Origin: an uncultured Eubacteriales bacterium
GTDB lineage: Bacteria > Bacillota > Clostridia > Oscillospirales > Acutalibacteraceae
Assembly (NCBI GenBank): GCA_934456435.1
Contig: CAKSHH010000019.1
Coordinates: forward strand, 1 to 34,837
DNA: 34,837 bases
Direction: 5' to 3'
The translations under genes and the position numbers were made by a program. Under the pieces are notes generated by a model. The model saw nothing but the letters and a program-made list of their open reading frames with translations. It was not told the origin of the DNA and made no database searches. Each line of letters begins with the position of its first letter. Position 1 is the first letter of the stretch. This document shows positions 32,793-34,837 of this stretch, piece after piece.

Positions 32793-33740
32793 ATGAAAAG
32801 AAGCAGATGCTTTTTCTTGGTTGTGAGCTTAGCGTTCTTGATAGGGACATTTGTTTCGTGTTCTTTTAATACGACAAAAGAGATTGAGGACGATAAAACT
32901 CAAACCACAGTACTATATGAATATAGGAATGAGATAAACATGACCGTAACAAATAGCGAAGAAAAAGGCTGGAATTTTTTTAATATATCAGATTCATTTA
33001 CTTGGGAAGATTTTGAAAAATATTCAAAGAATGCCGGTGTTCCTACTAATATGTGTGAATACTTTTCTGCATATTATTACGGAATTGAGAACACCTCTTT
33101 TGAACTGTCTAAAGGACAATTTGAAGACTGGGACTATTCTGTTTATGAAAACGGAAAAGTTTTTTTAGTTTCATACAATGGAAATTCGTCCACAGTTATT
33201 GTTCCAAACAGAATAAACGGGTATGAAGTTATCGGAATAACTTGTCGTTTTCAAAAAGGAGATTTTTTGCCCAACACATATTTAAAGAAAGTTACATTGC
33301 AAAACGGAATCCGATATATCGGTGACGATGTGTTTGAAAATTGTATTTCATTATCGGAAATATCCGTCCCATCGTCTCTGCTTTGCATAGATAACGGAGC
33401 CTTTTTGGAGTGTAAATCGCTTGAAAGGATTGACTTTTCTGAAGGTTTGCGCTGTATCGATGATAGTGCTTTCTATGGGTGCGGGTCGATTGAAGAAATT
33501 AAACTCCCCGATAGTGTAGAATATTTAGGAAGTTATGCATTTTTTGATTGCAAAAATCTAACTAAGGTTCATCTTTCTGAAAATATCACACAATTATACG
33601 GAGATACATTTAGAAAGTGCATAAAACTTTCTTCGATCAATATCCCTCAAAAAATGAAAAGCATTTTTGAAGCTGATTTTCAAGAGACAAATATAAATGT
33701 TGATGATTTTCAAAATAAAGGCATAGAGGTTTATAGATAA
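32793..33740 (+). CDS. BspA-type leucine-rich-repeat lipoprotein
   Basis: This encodes 315 aa. The start at 32793 has AAAGGAGG 7 nt upstream; it lies 14 nt after the cassette tip. A lipoprotein signal ends in FVSC (cysteine 23). After a ~120-residue N-terminal region come about six LRR_5/BspA units of about 23 residues (about 165-300), for example LKKVTLQNGIRYIGDDVFEN and LERIDFSEGLRCIDDSAFYG. These repeats mediate protein binding. It should be anchored outside the membrane. Its place directly after a tip suggests a surface immunity or binding partner, by inference only. BspA-type proteins are otherwise usually adhesins. Confidence 0.8.
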   Translation: MKRSRCFFLVVSLAFLIGTFVSCSFNTTKEIEDDKTQTTVLYEYRNEINMTVTNSEEKGWNFFNISDSFTWEDFEKYSKNAGVPTNMCEYFSAYYYGIENTSFELSKGQFEDWDYSVYENGKVFLVSYNGNSSTVIVPNRINGYEVIGITCRFQKGDFLPNTYLKKVTLQNGIRYIGDDVFENCISLSEISVPSSLLCIDNGAFLECKSLERIDFSEGLRCIDDSAFYGCGSIEEIKLPDSVEYLGSYAFFDCKNLTKVHLSENITQLYGDTFRKCIKLSSINIPQKMKSIFEADFQETNINVDDFQNKGIEVYR

Positions 33741-33811
33741 AGGACATGAGTAAAATTGCCGATATTTTTGTGAGTAATAACTATTGTGGATTGTTATAAG
33801 GTGATAAATTC

Positions 33812-34452
33812 ATGAAAAAAAGATTTATTTTGATAACGGTTCTTTTGATAGTATTCATTTTGGTGATTCTTGGTGTTGTCGCGATTCTTTCCGGTCGTCC
33901 GAAATCTGAACCTGCTCCTCAATGCATCATTGAAAAGATAGAAAATTATGATATTAAGGATGCTTCATACAATTTTATTAAGCTTGACGGGATGATAAAA
34001 AAATACGAAATTCAGGTAAATGGCGTGTTGACATTTTATTTGGATGGAGAAAAAATTGAGAATTGTGAGGAACATTTTTTTACACATCGGATGATGATTT
34101 ATTTAATAACATAAAGAAAAATTCTGATCAATACGGACTCTATGAAGTAACTGTTAGTATTAACAATAGATCAAACGAAATGATGTTTGATATTGATTGG
34201 AAGCTTGATAGTGAAAGACATGCCGTTATAGAGACTGATTTCACAGTAGAAGGAAAATCTGTTGACACAAAAAAGGAAGAGCAGTTCAGTTTGGTTTTGC
34301 TTATAGATAACCCTGACATGCCTGAGGAACAGGTGAAAGATTTGTTGATTTCCGGTGGATTAAAGACTATCTATAAAACACTCGAAAATGCAGATGGCTA
34401 TCAAGAAATTTACTTTACGCCAAAACAACAAGATGATGTGACAGATAATTAA
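33812..34452 (+). pseudogene. membrane-anchored protein, single-base frameshift
   Basis: Starts at ATG 33812 with AAGGTGAT upstream. An N-terminal membrane helix (about 5-27; LITVLLIVFILVILGVVAIL) is followed by an outward domain that stops at 34114. The continuation to 34452 lies in another frame and is restored by adding one T to the T7 run at 34075-34081, giving EEHFFYTSDDDLFNN. The restored protein is about 213 aa, and its second half has DIDWKLDSERHAVIETDFTV. It may be a second candidate immunity protein of cassette 2. The indel could be decay, phase variation or an assembly error. Confidence 0.75.
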
Positions 34453-34464
34453 GATCCGCAAACC

Positions 34465-34757
34465 ACCAAACTACATGGGCGCCCCTTTAGGGGAGCTGTC
34501 ACGGCTTGTCCGTGACTGAGGGGTTAATCCCCTCACATAAGAATATAAACTCAATATATATTTTTCCCCCCTCTCCCTTCCCCAAAGGGAGAACCGCGGC
34601 GGAACGGATAAATCAATAAAAGACTATCCCCACTCTCGCCGCGACCCCAACATAATGCAAATCTCCCCTGCATGGTAACCATACCCCCACACCGTAGGGC
34701 ATGATGCCCACATCATGCCGTGAAAATTGAAAAACAATCCCGACACCATTAAGAGAA
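34465..34757 (+). repeat. palindromic repeat plus conserved cassette leader, copy 2
   Basis: Begins with the CCCCTTTAGGGG / CCGTGACTGAGGGG unit (34465-34526), then the leader found at 31163-31376, including the 9-bp hairpin GGCATGATG-CCCA-CATCATGCC and the end ATTAAGAGAA. It carries an extra CTCCCTT...AAGGGAG palindrome that copy 1 lacks. No gene is present. Confidence 0.8.
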
Positions 34758-34760
34758 AAG

Positions 34761-34837
34761 CGGACAGGCGATAAGCTACGACGCGAGCGGCAACCCGACG
34801 TCGTACAAGGGCGACACGGTCACATGGAACGGCAGAC
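34761..34837 (+). pseudogene. start of a third displaced YD/RHS cassette, cut by window edge
   Basis: The last 77 bases match 31402-31478 and 27364-27440 of YD gene 2, coding ISYDASGNPTSYKGDTVTWN. They follow the conserved leader directly. The frame from the upstream GTG is closed by a TAA, so it has no start. The tip and following genes lie outside the window. Confidence 0.85.

Overview
The window looks like chromosomal DNA from a Gram-positive gut Clostridium of the Oscillospirales/Ruminococcaceae kind. This rests on strong AGGAGG-type ribosome binding sites, frequent GTG/TTG starts, lipoboxes followed by Ser/Thr-rich linkers, DUF4428, TM2, BspA-type LRR and DUF4474-like domains, and dispersed CCTCCCCTTGAA palindromes. 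This is inference from gene content; no marker gene fixes the species.

Region 1 (1-8656). A tRNA-Asn with its terminator is followed by a tight minus-strand gene train (8571 down to 256). It encodes a receiver-like protein lacking phosphorylation residues, four lipoproteins, a DUF4428/zinc-ribbon protein, a TM2 protein, a DUF3592-like membrane protein, a two-zinc-ribbon membrane protein, a DUF6935-like protein and a frameshifted ankyrin protein. A promoter overlapping a perfect inverted repeat (8613-8656) lies at its head. The set looks like an envelope or stress-type operon of unknown role.

Region 2 (8705-12383). A minus-strand operon of three genes overlapping by 4 nt encodes a multi-pass sensor with a degenerate kinase end, a histidine kinase and a NarL-type response regulator. 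It has a consensus promoter at one end and a terminator at the other.

Region 3 (12625-34837, plus strand). Two giant secreted YD/RHS-repeat proteins (12790-19047 and 22757-28729) share an almost identical promoter, leader and signal peptide. Each ends in an AT-rich, unrelated C-terminal tip just after the RHS core, and each overlaps a small membrane-protein gene that is a candidate immunity gene. Downstream of each lie promoterless displaced cassettes: about 0.6-0.7 kb of near-identical YD/RHS core joined in frame to a different tip, followed by new membrane or lipoprotein genes. One cassette carries a DUF4474-like tip. A third begins at the right edge. The cassettes are separated by dispersed palindromic repeats and, for the second gene, by a conserved noncoding leader.

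The arrangement resembles polymorphic toxin/immunity loci with a reservoir of silent tips. Direct-repeat recombination through the shared core would fuse a new tip in the correct reading frame at both loci. Three genes carry single-base frameshifts at short homopolymers, so either decay, slippage or assembly error must be considered. Toxicity and immunity are inferred from architecture only.
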